This document shows, piece after piece, positions 8,141 to 18,531 of a DNA stretch of 64,000 bases. The position numbers and the translations under genes are program-made. Origin of the DNA: Aurantimicrobium sp. MWH-Uga1 (GTDB lineage: Bacteria; Actinomycetota; Actinomycetes; Actinomycetales; Microbacteriaceae); the NCBI RefSeq assembly GCF_003325955.1, contig NZ_CP030929.1, forward strand, positions 1,426,001 through 1,490,000. The letters are read 5' to 3'. Under the pieces are notes generated by a model, which did no database searches, had not been told where the DNA came from, and was given only the letters and a program-made list of their open reading frames with translations. Position 1 is the first letter of the stretch. Every line of letters begins with the position of its first letter.

Positions 8141-9739
8141 TTAGTGAAAGAAGTGGCGTTCGCCGGTGAAGTACATCGTAACCCCTGCCTTCTGGGCAGC
8201 AGCGATGACTTCTTCATCACGGACTGACCCACCTGGCTGAACTACTGCTTTGATGCCGGCAGCCAACAGAACCTGAAGGCCATCAGCAAAGGGGAAGAAT
8301 GCGTCGGAGGCAGCGACTGAGCCTGCTGCACGGTCACCTGCGCGATTGACCGCGAGGTGGCATGAATCAACCCGATTGACCTGCCCCATACCCACGCCGA
8401 CAGATGCACCGTTGTGTGCAAGCAGGATGGCATTGGACTTAACCGAACGACAGGCTTTCCACGCAAACTCCAGATCGACCAAGGTGTCGGGGTCTGCGGG
8501 TTCGCCAGAAACAAGTTCCCAATCAGTCAAGAGTGCACCAAGCTTGGCATCAGCGTCGAAAAGGTCGGCATCCTGCACGAGGTAGCCTCCGGATATTTGG
8601 CGGACCTCTTGTGGTTCTCGGCCAAAGTTTTCTGGCAACTGCAATAGGCGCAGGTTTTTCTTAGTCTTGAGAAGAGTGAGCGCGTCAGGTTCAAAACCGG
8701 GAGCGACAAGTACCTCCGTGAATACTTCACTGACCTGTTCAGCCATCTTGAGAGTGACCGGACGGTTTGCCGCGATAACACCGCCAAAAGCTGAGACGGG
8801 ATCACACTCGTGTGCCAAGCGGTGAGCTGAAGCAATCTGATCCACTGCCTTGTCACGACCGACCGCAATGCCGCAGGGGTTGGCGTGCTTGATGATCGCC
8901 ACTGCAGGGTTGATGAAGTCGTAAGCAGCTCGAACCGCAGCGTCGGCATCTACGAAGTTGTTGTAGGACATTTCTTTGCCGCCAAGCAGTGTGGACTGTG
9001 CAATACCGTGACCACCCTGCTCAAGGTAGAGAGCTGCTTCTTGATGTGAATTCTCGCCATAACGAAGAATTGATCCGCGGTGTGCCGAGACGGTGAATGT
9101 CTCGGGGAACTTCTCATCGCGAACAAACCAGGCAGATACCGCAGCGTCATATGCAGCGGTGTGTGCAAAAGCTTCAGCAGCCAGTGACCGACGCTGCTCC
9201 AGGGTGGTTCCCCCTGTTACTAACGCTTCGATAATTTCTGCGTAACGGGTAGGTGAAACCACGATTGCTACGTTGGGGTGGTTTTTCGCAGATGCGCGAA
9301 CCATTGCAGGTCCGCCAATATCAATCTGCTCAATTACATCAGCGTCTTCAGCGCCAGATGCAACAGTCTCGCGGAAGGGGTAGAGGTTGACCACTACGAG
9401 ATCGAAAGCGGCGATACCGAGTTCGTCGAGTTGCTCAGCATGAGACTCGAGGCGAAGATCAGCAAGAATGCCGGCGTGGACTGAAGGGTGCAATGTTTTA
9501 ACGCGGCCATCGAGCGATTCTGGGAAGCCGGTTACTTCGCTCACGTCCTTGACGGCGTGACCTGCATCACGAATTGTTTGTGCTGTGGACCCGGTAGAGA
9601 CAAGTTCGACACCCGCTGCACTGAGTGCACTGGCAAGTTCAAGCAGCCCCGTTTTGTCACTGACCGAGATGAGGGCGCGACGAACGGGCACAACATCGCG
9701 GTGTGTGTACAAGTTGGGATCGTGTGAAGGACCGCTCAT
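8141..9739 (-). CDS. purH: Bifunctional AICAR formyltransferase/IMP cyclohydrolase
   Basis: 532 aa, full length for PurH. The N-terminal MGS-like IMP cyclohydrolase domain ([62 protein letters not shown]) is followed by the AICAR transformylase domain ([67 protein letters not shown]). It catalyses the last two steps of de novo IMP synthesis. purN lies upstream with a one-base overlap, pairing two 10-formyl-THF-using enzymes in one transcript. Confidence 0.97.
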   Translation of the reverse strand: MSGPSHDPNLYTHRDVVPVRRALISVSDKTGLLELASALSAAGVELVSTGSTAQTIRDAGHAVKDVSEVTGFPESLDGRVKTLHPSVHAGILADLRLESHAEQLDELGIAAFDLVVVNLYPFRETVASGAEDADVIEQIDIGGPAMVRASAKNHPNVAIVVSPTRYAEIIEALVTGGTTLEQRRSLAAEAFAHTAAYDAAVSAWFVRDEKFPETFTVSAHRGSILRYGENSHQEAALYLEQGGHGIAQSTLLGGKEMSYNNFVDADAAVRAAYDFINPAVAIIKHANPCGIAVGRDKAVDQIASAHRLAHECDPVSAFGGVIAANRPVTLKMAEQVSEVFTEVLVAPGFEPDALTLLKTKKNLRLLQLPENFGREPQEVRQISGGYLVQDADLFDADAKLGALLTDWELVSGEPADPDTLVDLEFAWKACRSVKSNAILLAHNGASVGVGMGQVNRVDSCHLAVNRAGDRAAGSVAASDAFFPFADGLQVLLAAGIKAVVQPGGSVRDEEVIAAAQKAGVTMYFTGERHFFH

Positions 9740-10329
9740 CAGCGTGCTAACTCCTGAAGGTTGATGTTCTCAGTGGCAATGTTTTTCACGGTGCGAACAA
9801 TAAGTTCTCGTTCCACCGCTTTGATACGTTCATGTAAAGACTCTTCCGTGTCATCAGCGTTGATGGCCACATGAACTTGCTCAATAACTGGACCTGTGTC
9901 GACACCCTCATCCACGATGTGCACTGAAGCACCTGTAACAGTCGCGCCATCTGCCAGAGCATCACGCACTGCATGTGCTCCGGGATACAAAGGCAGGAGC
10001 GCTGGGTGCATATTGATCAGCTGAGGCGAGAACAGCCCCACGAAATCTGCGGGGAGGATTCGCATAAATCCAGCGCACACGACCAAGTCAGGTTGATACT
10101 CAGAAATGGCTGCGGCCAAGGCTTGTCCCCACGCTTCACGATTACCGTATTCCTGAGGAGCAACAACAAATGTGGGCACACCAAATTCAACAGCATGAGC
10201 TAAACCACTAGCAGCATTATCTGCACCCACGGCCACAATCTCAGCAGGGTATGAGTCGTCGCTTGCTGCCTCAAGAAGTGCACGCAAATTAGAACCTGAC
10301 CCCGAGATCAGGACGACGAGATTCAGCAC
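9739..10329 (-). CDS. purN: Phosphoribosylglycinamide formyltransferase (GART)
   Basis: 196 aa. Begins [20 protein letters not shown], the phosphate-binding loop of PurN. Further motifs: [15 protein letters not shown], the catalytic [21 protein letters not shown] (Asn-His pair) and [18 protein letters not shown] with the active-site Asp. It formylates GAR in step 3 of purine synthesis. It overlaps purH by one base and follows the DUF6350 gene by 43 bases, an arrangement common in Microbacteriaceae. Confidence 0.97.
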   Translation of the reverse strand: MLNLVVLISGSGSNLRALLEAASDDSYPAEIVAVGADNAASGLAHAVEFGVPTFVVAPQEYGNREAWGQALAAAISEYQPDLVVCAGFMRILPADFVGLFSPQLINMHPALLPLYPGAHAVRDALADGATVTGASVHIVDEGVDTGPVIEQVHVAINADDTEESLHERIKAVERELIVRTVKNIATENINLQELAR

Positions 10330-10372
10330 AGGTTAAGCCTACCTGCTAGAAACATGGCGAAATTCGGGGCTG

Positions 10373-11602
10373 TTACTTTTGCTTCGTTGTCGTCACGCCC
10401 GAACGGGCATACATTCCCAGTGATGCCGCAATAAGGAATTCGAGTGCAGCAATACCGCCAGTGCGTAACGCATTCGGTCCCACTTCAGCCAATCGACCAG
10501 GTCCCGCAGCCCCACCACTGGCCCATGCCAGTAAACCGATGAGGATACCGGCAACAAGAGCGATGCCCAGCACGGTCAGTGAAATCCAGCGAAAGGAGAC
10601 GTCAGGACCGAGGGTTCGAAGTAATGCTGGCCGAATAAACCACGCTGCCAAAAATGCAGCCAGCAATGGAACCAAAAGCCCGAGGAATCCAAACGCTAGA
10701 TCGTTCGTGGGCATTGCTCCCAGAATAGGCAGAGCAGGAACAAGACCCAAGTCTGTGCCTACAGGGGAAACTGAAGAACCGGCGCCGAGTGCGAAACCGG
10801 TCCCGATAAACCACGACACAACCCACATCACAAAGTTGGGCATAAACATCAGCTGTGCAGCCGTCAGGATAAGGCTTCCGCCTCCACCTCCTTGCAGGCC
10901 TTCATAAATGCCCAAAATGCTGGCGAAGTTCGCGATGATCAATATAGATAATGCAATGGCTGAGGCACCGATGACGAGTGCGGCAGTAATCAGGCCTCCG
11001 CGCAATGAAGCAGAGAGCACGGCTTTTACCTGTGAAGAAAGTCCGGTTGCCCAACCCACAACTTTTTTCTGTACCCGCTCTGCGCGGCCTCCAGAGTGGC
11101 CGACTTCACCTCGAGCGCCAATGAAAACTCCCAGAGCAAAGATAGCCGTTGGGAAGGAAACTGCCATCCACATCACTGGAGTGGCATTGACGTGAACAGC
11201 AGAGAGAGCAATCAGGATCGTGAAGAAGCCGAATGTTGCCACTGCAGACAACGGTCCCACAAACCGTGCACCTGATTCAAAGGACTTTCGTCCCAGTCGA
11301 ACACCAAGCAGGATGGTGAGCAAGGAAAAGCTCAGCGGCGCAATCGAGATAAGGAAGGGTTTGTCCCCACCAGGAAGATTGACTGCAGCGGCCAAGACAG
11401 GGTCTAAGGTCATTTTCAAATCAACCCCGTGACCAACCAACCAAATATCTGCCGAAGCCCGATAAAACACATCCCAGCTCACACCGGAATCAAATTGGAC
11501 CGCCCACATCAAACTCAGCGGAACGAGGGAGATACCGACCCCAATAGCTAGCGCAATGAATGCCTCGAGGGCAGCAAGCAGAGCTATGAGGGTGCGGTTC
11601 AC
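10373..11602 (-). CDS. DUF6350-family multi-pass membrane protein
   Basis: 409 aa, about ten hydrophobic segments, with Gly/Ala/Ser-rich loops (DSGVSWDVFYRASADIWLVGHG, APLSFSLLTILLGVRLGRKSFESGARF, SPVGTDLGLVPALPILGAMP). The pattern and the position just before purN match the actinobacterial family DUF6350 (formerly linked to PerM, cell division). Function is unproven. It lies nine bases after the tailed membrane protein gene on the same strand, so they are likely co-transcribed. Confidence 0.75.
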   Translation of the reverse strand: MNRTLIALLAALEAFIALAIGVGISLVPLSLMWAVQFDSGVSWDVFYRASADIWLVGHGVDLKMTLDPVLAAAVNLPGGDKPFLISIAPLSFSLLTILLGVRLGRKSFESGARFVGPLSAVATFGFFTILIALSAVHVNATPVMWMAVSFPTAIFALGVFIGARGEVGHSGGRAERVQKKVVGWATGLSSQVKAVLSASLRGGLITAALVIGASAIALSILIIANFASILGIYEGLQGGGGGSLILTAAQLMFMPNFVMWVVSWFIGTGFALGAGSSVSPVGTDLGLVPALPILGAMPTNDLAFGFLGLLVPLLAAFLAAWFIRPALLRTLGPDVSFRWISLTVLGIALVAGILIGLLAWASGGAAGPGRLAEVGPNALRTGGIAALEFLIAASLGMYARSGVTTTKQK

Positions 11603-11611
11603 CTCTTGATG

Positions 11612-13045
11612 CTATGACTTTTTAGCAGCAGGCTTCTTTGCGACAGGCTTCTTTGCAGGAGCTTTCTTCGCAGCAGGCTTTGCAGCGGTAGTTTTATTTG
11701 CTGCTGTCTTTGCCGAAGTTGTCGCCTGTGCAGCTGGCTTCTTTGCTGATGCCTTGTTTGGTGCAGGCTTCGCCGCTGAAGAAGCAGGTGCTACCGGTGC
11801 TGCGGGAGCAGCCGCTGCTGCCGCAACAACAGGCTTGCCGTTGGTGCGTTGAAGGACCTCATATACAAAGAGGAGAACCAGAATGAGCAGTGTGTTCCAG
11901 ATGACCATCGGAACGGTTACGGGTTGCTGAAGAGCAACAATCCACGCGATGACACCGATGATAAGTACACGGGCGAGAACACGGTACTTGTTCATCACAG
12001 GGCTCACACCAGAGAACGCCTTGTTCTGAGGGTCAATGGCCTTGCGCACAGTATCAATCTGCTTGTTGGAGAAAGCACGAAGTTTGGTAGCTGACTCTGA
12101 AGAGCCAAATGCCCATGCTGCAATTGCAGTAAATACCGCTACCACGCCCAGGGCAGCAACAACATTGACCACGTAGGCGGTCACAGCGTCGTAGATCACT
12201 GCGACTGCTCCAGAAATAGCCGGATCAATAACAGTGGAGGCCACGATTCGACCCGTGCCGAAAAGGAAGCCCATGAAGCCCATCACCAGAGCAAAGACAA
12301 TGCTGGTGGCCATGATCGCACGTTGACGGTTACGCGCTGCGAAAATACCTAGTGCAAACATTGCGGCAACAATCCATGGCAACCAGGTTCCAACTCCGAC
12401 ACCGACCTGGTAAATCACACGAGCCAGAGCTAGCTCAGGGATTTTGCCGATGGTGATGGACTTGTCAACCTCAGGGATGGCGTTAGCAAAGCCAACACCT
12501 TGCTTCACGAGAGCAGCCTTGATATCGACAATGATGGGCTTGAGCGGAAGGGTTAGGGTTCCGTCATTGGAGAGCTGAATCATCGAGTTGGGGTCACCCG
12601 AAAGCAGGGCCACTGCTTGTTCCTGAGTGAGTGTCAGAGTCTTGGTCCAGGCCTGTTGGAAAGCATCTGATTCAACGGCCTTCGTCACAACGTCGGTAAT
12701 CAGTGCATCAACACCGCTTGCAACGGGTGTGCTCAGCATCTCTAGGGCCTTCTGTGCAGGCTCTGGAAGGTTGAGCGCTTGTGCTAGTCCTGTGAAGAGT
12801 GAATCGGTCAGTTTCGGAATGTCAACGTTTTCCTTGACAACACCCGTGATTTCGTCAATGACTACCTGCTGAACCTCAGGGTTGGAAGCCAACGGGGAAA
12901 GAGTGCTCACGAATCGCTCGGTGTTGGTCACTTCACTTGTTGCCCAGTGGCTGACGATGGCAACAGGTGTCAACACCATTGCGACGATAATGAGAATGCT
13001 CGAGAGCCACGCACGTCCAGCACTCTTCTTTACAGCTTCAGCCAC
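11612..13045 (-). CDS. Multi-pass membrane protein with Lys/Ala/Pro-rich C-terminal tail
   Basis: 477 aa from a GTG at 13045, chosen because AAGGGGA lies just upstream; an ATG at 13138 would add an unsupported 31-residue leader. A first helix (about residues 15-35) precedes an extracytoplasmic domain of roughly 170 residues (TNTERFVSTLSPLASNPEVQ), then four or five helices. The last ~70 residues are cytoplasmic-type low complexity, rich in PAKK, AAKK and APAK repeats, like a histone H1 tail. The family is recognisable as actinobacterial membrane protein of unknown function; the tail might touch DNA or acidic lipids (inference). First gene after the sucCD terminator. Confidence 0.75.
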   Translation of the reverse strand: MAEAVKKSAGRAWLSSILIIVAMVLTPVAIVSHWATSEVTNTERFVSTLSPLASNPEVQQVVIDEITGVVKENVDIPKLTDSLFTGLAQALNLPEPAQKALEMLSTPVASGVDALITDVVTKAVESDAFQQAWTKTLTLTQEQAVALLSGDPNSMIQLSNDGTLTLPLKPIIVDIKAALVKQGVGFANAIPEVDKSITIGKIPELALARVIYQVGVGVGTWLPWIVAAMFALGIFAARNRQRAIMATSIVFALVMGFMGFLFGTGRIVASTVIDPAISGAVAVIYDAVTAYVVNVVAALGVVAVFTAIAAWAFGSSESATKLRAFSNKQIDTVRKAIDPQNKAFSGVSPVMNKYRVLARVLIIGVIAWIVALQQPVTVPMVIWNTLLILVLLFVYEVLQRTNGKPVVAAAAAAPAAPVAPASSAAKPAPNKASAKKPAAQATTSAKTAANKTTAAKPAAKKAPAKKPVAKKPAAKKS

Positions 13046-13130
13046 AGTTTTCCCCTTTGAAGAAAGTCTTTGTTGTTTCAAGTCTGCCACCGACAAATGG
13101 TTTAACCCAACCCATTTGCGTTTGACAGGG

Positions 13131-13168
13131 AAAAACACATGGCGCCGACCCGAAGGTCAGCGCCATGT
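13131..13168 (-). terminator. sucCD terminator
   Basis: On the minus strand: a 14-bp stem with one mismatch around the loop TTCG, followed by GTTTTTCCC. It starts about 15 bases after the sucD stop and separates sucCD from the membrane-protein/purine operon. Confidence 0.88.
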
Positions 13169-13183
13169 GAATGTTGGTTTGTG

Positions 13184-14074
<891 letters not shown>

Positions 14075-14098
14075 TTATCCTTGAGTTTTCGTGAGGGC

Positions 14099-15262
14099 TT
14101 AGCGGGCAGCGAGTTCTGCGGCCTTGTCGGCGCCGTCATCCATGCTGTCTGCGAGGGTTACGAGGGGGTGGTTAGCCTCGGCGAGAATCCGACGACCCTC
14201 ATCGACGTTGTTGCCGTCAAGGCGAACAACGAGAGGCTTGTTAGCAGCGGAACCGAGGGTTGCCAGTGCCTGGACAATACCGTTGGCTACAGCATCACAG
14301 GCTGTGATACCACCGAAGACGTTGACGAATACGCTCTTGACCTGTGCATCACCGAGGATGACGTCGAGACCAGCGGCCATAACTTCTGCCGATGCTCCAC
14401 CACCGATGTCGAGGAAGTTCGCGGGCTTGACGCCACCGTGGTTTTCACCAGCGTAAGCAACGACGTCCAGGGTGCTCATCACGAGACCTGCGCCGTTACC
14501 GATAATTCCGACTTCACCGTCAAGCTTCACGTAGTTGAGATCTGCAGCCTTTGCCTTAGCTTCGAGTGGATCTGCAGCTGCCTTGTCTTCAAGTGCAGCG
14601 TGGTTTTCGTGACGGAACTCGGCGTTCTCATCGAGCGAGACTTTACCGTCGAGGGCAATGATGTCGCCTTCTTCAGTAAGAACCAGAGGGTTGACCTCAA
14701 CGAGGGTGGCATCTTCGCCGGTGTAGACCTCGTAAAGCTTGACGAAAACAGGAGCAACCTTGTCAACCAGCTCAGCTGGGAACTTGGCTGCAACTGCAAT
14801 GCGCTTGGCTTCAGCAAGGTCGATTCCCTTGATGGGGTTTACTTCGATGCGAGCAAGAGCTTCGGGGCGCTCCACAGCGAGTTGCTCAATCTCCATGCCA
14901 CCTTCGTAAGAGGTGAGGGAGAGGTAGGAGCGGTTTGCACGGTCGAGCAGCACGGAGAAGTAGAACTCTTGTGCAATGCGAGCACCAGCTGCAACCATGA
15001 CGCGCTTGACGACGTGTCCCTTGATGTCGAGTCCAAGAATGGCCTTGGCTGCTTCCTCAGCTTCCTCGGGGGTCTTGGCAACCTTGACGCCACCCGCCTT
15101 ACCGCGGCCACCGACCTTAACCTGAGCTTTGACGACAACTACGCCACTGAGCTTTTCAGCTGCAGCACGTGCTTCAGCAGGGGTGTCGGCGATGATGCCC
15201 GCCAGTACGGGAACGTCATAACTCTCGAACAGGTCCCTGGCTTGGTATTCGTATAAATCCAC
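14099..15262 (-). CDS. sucC: Succinyl-CoA ligase, beta subunit
   Basis: 387 aa from the GTG at 15262, whose product begins [19 protein letters not shown] as in family members of about 388 aa; an ATG at 15316 would add 18 extra residues. ATP-grasp domain: [46 protein letters not shown], then the C-terminal CoA-ligase domain with [28 protein letters not shown] and [13 protein letters not shown]. It lies upstream of sucD in an operon controlled from the 15.3 kb intergenic region, where a strong palindrome sits. Confidence 0.97.
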   Translation of the reverse strand: MDLYEYQARDLFESYDVPVLAGIIADTPAEARAAAEKLSGVVVVKAQVKVGGRGKAGGVKVAKTPEEAEEAAKAILGLDIKGHVVKRVMVAAGARIAQEFYFSVLLDRANRSYLSLTSYEGGMEIEQLAVERPEALARIEVNPIKGIDLAEAKRIAVAAKFPAELVDKVAPVFVKLYEVYTGEDATLVEVNPLVLTEEGDIIALDGKVSLDENAEFRHENHAALEDKAAADPLEAKAKAADLNYVKLDGEVGIIGNGAGLVMSTLDVVAYAGENHGGVKPANFLDIGGGASAEVMAAGLDVILGDAQVKSVFVNVFGGITACDAVANGIVQALATLGSAANKPLVVRLDGNNVDEGRRILAEANHPLVTLADSMDDGADKAAELAAR

Positions 15263-15332
15263 GTGATTCCCAATCCGCATTGAGCGATAAATAATCAGTA
15301 GCGATAGGACCGCCACTGGCGAAAGTTAAAAG

Positions 15333-15350
15333 TAACTTGATATCAAGATA
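15333..15350 (-). promoter_or_regulatory. Candidate TCA-cycle operator upstream of sucC
   Basis: On the minus strand TATCTTGATATCAAGTTA, with a perfect 12-bp palindromic core CTTGATATCAAG at 15336-15347, about 70 bases before the sucC start. The icd promoter (32631-32648) has TATCTTGATATCGAGCTA, identical at 16 of 18 positions. Regulator unknown. Confidence 0.7.
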
Positions 15351-15455
15351 AATTGACCAGTTCGACTTTACCCCTTTTTTCAGCCAAATACACCCCTGAA
15401 CAAGGTTTGGCTCACCTAACTAGATAGCACAGGGACAAACTGCCAAGCTGGTGTT

Positions 15456-16178
15456 ATGGCTGAACCAACTCTTGAACATGGATTTGAACCTCACGACGCT
15501 GCGTCCAACAGCAAACTGAACTGGCTTCGTGCCGGAGTTCTCGGCGCAAACGATGGCATTGTCTCCATTGCTGCACTAGTTGTTGGCGTTGCGGCCGCCA
15601 CCAGCGATCCCGCAGTGATATTCCTTACCGGTATCGCAGCACTTGCAGCCGGAGCTATCTCGATGGCGCTAGGAGAATATGTCTCTGTTTCTAGCCAACG
15701 AGATTCTGAAAAGGCGTGGGTCAATAAAGAACGCCGTGAACTGGAAATGTTTCCCGAGGAAGAACTCGAAGAACTCGTTGCGCTCTATGAAGCCAAGGGA
15801 CTCAAACCAGAAACTGCTCGTCAGGTTGCTGTTGAGATGACCGAGGTGGATGCACTCAAGACTCACCTCGATGTTGAACTAGGTATTGACCAGGACGAGC
15901 TGACCAACCCACTGCACGCAGCTATATCTTCTGCAATAGCTTTCACCGTAGGGGCGCTGCTTCCCCTTTTGGCAGTCTTACTCACGCCAGAACCGTTCAA
16001 AATTATCGCCACTGTGGCTGCATCGCTGTTAGCGCTGGCACTGACCGGGGGAATCGGTGCCTACATCGGTGGCGCGCCTGTTCCTCGTGCAATCTTGCGT
16101 GTGACCATTGGTGGAGCACTGGCTCTGGCTGTGACCTACTTCATTGGTTCACTGCTCGGCGGGGGCGCAGCCATCTAA
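15456..16178 (+). CDS. VIT1/CCC1-family metal transporter
   Basis: 240 aa. It opens with LNWLRAGVLGANDGIVSIAALVVGVAAA, the first-helix signature of the VIT1/CCC1 family. TM2 is followed by AISMALGEYVSVSSQRDSEKA, then an acidic, Glu-rich cytoplasmic loop (PEEELEELVALYEAKGL) typical of the metal-binding domain. Three more helices make five in all. Eukaryotic and bacterial members move Fe2+ or Mn2+ out of the cytoplasm in exchange for protons. Transcribed divergently from sucC. Substrate inferred from family. Confidence 0.88.
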   Translation: MAEPTLEHGFEPHDAASNSKLNWLRAGVLGANDGIVSIAALVVGVAAATSDPAVIFLTGIAALAAGAISMALGEYVSVSSQRDSEKAWVNKERRELEMFPEEELEELVALYEAKGLKPETARQVAVEMTEVDALKTHLDVELGIDQDELTNPLHAAISSAIAFTVGALLPLLAVLLTPEPFKIIATVAASLLALALTGGIGAYIGGAPVPRAILRVTIGGALALAVTYFIGSLLGGGAAI

Positions 16179-16191
16179 CTGTGCGATGAAC

Positions 16192-18519
16192 CTATAACTT
16201 CTCGATTGGCGCGATCTTAATCAGAAGCTTCTTGGCTCCTGCTGTATCAAACTTCACGTGAGCAACACTCTTGGCACCCTCACCAGTGACTTGGTTCACA
16301 GTTCCTTCACCAAAGTCAGCGTGAGAAATACGGTCGCCTGCCACGAGAACAAGGTCGCCGTTATCACGAATTTTGTTGGTGACCCGATTAGCCCATTCGG
16401 TCTTTGGTTGAGGGGCAGCCTCGAGAGAATTCCAGCCACCTTCCGTGGATCCCCAACCACCAAGCTCACTCGAACCAAATCCACCGTCATAGCGCGAACC
16501 TCGAGCATTGAGTGCTCGTGATTGATAACCGTCACGGCCGTTCACTGTTCCGGGCGACTGGCGCCAGTCAATGAGCTCTGAAGGAATCTCCTGCAGATAG
16601 CGCGACGGCATCGCCACATTGGTCTGACCAAACTGTGCTCGACTCATCGCCAAAGAGAGGAAAAGTTTCTTTCGTGCGCGAGTAATTCCCACATAAAACA
16701 AACGGCGCTCTTCGGCAGGTCCTCCCGGTTCACCTGCGGACATCCGGTGAGGAAGAAGTTCTTCTTCGACACCCGTGATGAACACTGCGTTGTATTCCAG
16801 GCCTTTTGCGGTGTGCAAGGTCATGAGCGAGACGGTGCCACTGTCATCATCAAGCTCATCTGCGGCTGCCACGAGTGAAACTTCGGTCAAGAAATCAACA
16901 AGCGTGCCGCCTGGGTTGTTCTTATCAAACTCTTTGGTCACTGCCAAGAGTTCTTCGACGTTTTCAGCGCGTGCTTCGTCTTGAGGATCCCGGGTTGCTC
17001 TGAGCAGCTCCACGTATCCGGTTTCTTCCAGAATGCGTGTGAGGACTTCAGCAACGGGTGAAGATTCGGCCAACGATGTTGCTTCATCAATGAGGCCCGA
17101 AAGTTTGGCAATTGCTCCAGAGACCTTGGGGCCAAGGCCGAGCGACTCTGCAGAGCGTAATGCTTCGCGCAAAGTGATGTTGTTGGTATCAGCGTAGTTC
17201 TGTAAACCTGTTTCAGTGGCTGGACCAATTCCGCGTTTGGGAACATTGAGAATACGGCGCACAGCGAGCGAATCAGCTGGGTTCGCTACAGCAACTAAGT
17301 ACGCCAGGATGTCTTTGATCTCTGCACGTTCATAGAACTTAGTGCCGCCCAAGATTCGGTAGGGAAGAGCCGAACGGATAAAGATTTCTTCCAGCGCACG
17401 TGTTTGAGAGTTCGTTCGATAGAACACAGCTATCTCGTTGTAGCCCATCCCTTGGGCGTGGAGTGCACTAATTTCATCGACAACAAACTGTGCCTCATCG
17501 TGTGCTGAGTAACCGGTGAATCCAACAATGAGATCACCATCGCCCACATCGGTCCACAGCTTTTTATCTTTGCGATCAAAGTTGTTGGAAATGACTGCAT
17601 TAGCTGCCGAAAGAATTGTCTGCGTTGAACGGTAGTTTTGCTCCAGCATGACCACGTGGGCGCCGGGAAAATCACGCTCAAACTCAGCAATGTTGCGCAT
17701 ATCAGCGCCCCGGAAAGCGTAAATGGACTGATCGGAATCACCCACCACCGTCAGTGAAGCACCCGGAAGACCGTCAGCTGTTTCCCGAGTGAGCTCGTGA
17801 ATAAGGGCATATTGTGCGTGGTTGGTGTCCTGATACTCGTCCACCAGAATGTGCCTAAATTGTTTGCGATAGTGATCTGCAACATGTGGGAATGCCCGAA
17901 ATAAAAACACTGTCTGGGCAATAAGGTCATCAAAGTCAAAGGCGTTGGCTGCTTGGAGCGCGCGAGTGTATCCGCGGAAAATTTCGAGGAACTTCACCTC
18001 GGTTGGATCATTGAGATTTGCATTGCGCGAATAGCTATCAACATCAGAGAGCTCATTTTTGAGTCGAGAAATCTTTCCTGCAACACCCGAAACAGAGAGA
18101 CCATACGTGTCTGCTTCATACTCTTTAATCAGGCGCTTGATGAGGGTGCGTGAGTCATGTGAATCGTAGATGGTGAACGCTTTTGTGAAGCCAAAGTTCT
18201 CTGCCTCACGTCGCAGTATCCGAACACAAGACGAGTGGAAGGTGGAAATCCACATCCCCTCGGTTGCCGCACCCAGCATGTTTTCTGCGCGCTCGCGCAT
18301 TTCTGCGGCAGCTTTGTTGGTGAACGTGATCGCCAAGATATTGCTAGGCCACGCTTCCCGATTACTAATCAGGGAAGCGATGCGCCTTGTGAGAACGCTG
18401 GTTTTTCCCGATCCTGCTCCGGCAACAATAAGTAATGCGGGACCGCGGTATTCCACCGCTTCACGCTGCTGGGGATTAAGCCCATCCAGTAAAGGGTTGG
18501 GCGATGAAAGCTCACTCAT
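16192..18519 (-). CDS. pcrA: ATP-dependent DNA helicase PcrA/UvrD
   Basis: 775 aa, an SF1A helicase. Q-motif LNPQQREAVEY, Walker A IVAGAGSGKT (Lys39), LAITFTNKAAAEMRERA, Walker B ILVDEYQDTN, motif III VGDSDQSIYAFRGAD, motif IV LEQNYRST, motif V VSLMTLHTAKGLEYNAVFITGVEE and motif VI EERRLFYVGITRARKKL. The C-terminal end (RISHADFGEGTVNQVTGEG) is the Tudor-like RNA-polymerase-binding module of PcrA. It works in nucleotide excision and replication-conflict repair. It converges on the VIT1-like gene. Confidence 0.96.
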   Translation of the reverse strand: MSELSSPNPLLDGLNPQQREAVEYRGPALLIVAGAGSGKTSVLTRRIASLISNREAWPSNILAITFTNKAAAEMRERAENMLGAATEGMWISTFHSSCVRILRREAENFGFTKAFTIYDSHDSRTLIKRLIKEYEADTYGLSVSGVAGKISRLKNELSDVDSYSRNANLNDPTEVKFLEIFRGYTRALQAANAFDFDDLIAQTVFLFRAFPHVADHYRKQFRHILVDEYQDTNHAQYALIHELTRETADGLPGASLTVVGDSDQSIYAFRGADMRNIAEFERDFPGAHVVMLEQNYRSTQTILSAANAVISNNFDRKDKKLWTDVGDGDLIVGFTGYSAHDEAQFVVDEISALHAQGMGYNEIAVFYRTNSQTRALEEIFIRSALPYRILGGTKFYERAEIKDILAYLVAVANPADSLAVRRILNVPKRGIGPATETGLQNYADTNNITLREALRSAESLGLGPKVSGAIAKLSGLIDEATSLAESSPVAEVLTRILEETGYVELLRATRDPQDEARAENVEELLAVTKEFDKNNPGGTLVDFLTEVSLVAAADELDDDSGTVSLMTLHTAKGLEYNAVFITGVEEELLPHRMSAGEPGGPAEERRLFYVGITRARKKLFLSLAMSRAQFGQTNVAMPSRYLQEIPSELIDWRQSPGTVNGRDGYQSRALNARGSRYDGGFGSSELGGWGSTEGGWNSLEAAPQPKTEWANRVTNKIRDNGDLVLVAGDRISHADFGEGTVNQVTGEGAKSVAHVKFDTAGAKKLLIKIAPIEKL

Positions 18520-18531
18520 TGCGCCTTAAGT

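Noticed and set aside
11640..11840. Tandem-repeat-like GCAGC/CTTCTTTG tract suspected as a CRISPR or satellite
   Set aside because: The periodicity follows codons of the Lys/Ala/Pro tail; units are irregular and have no spacers.
14081..15256. 391-codon open frame opposite sucC
   Set aside because: It is an antisense shadow: sucC is unmistakable on the other strand, and the frame's Cys/Ser/Leu-rich product has no domain.
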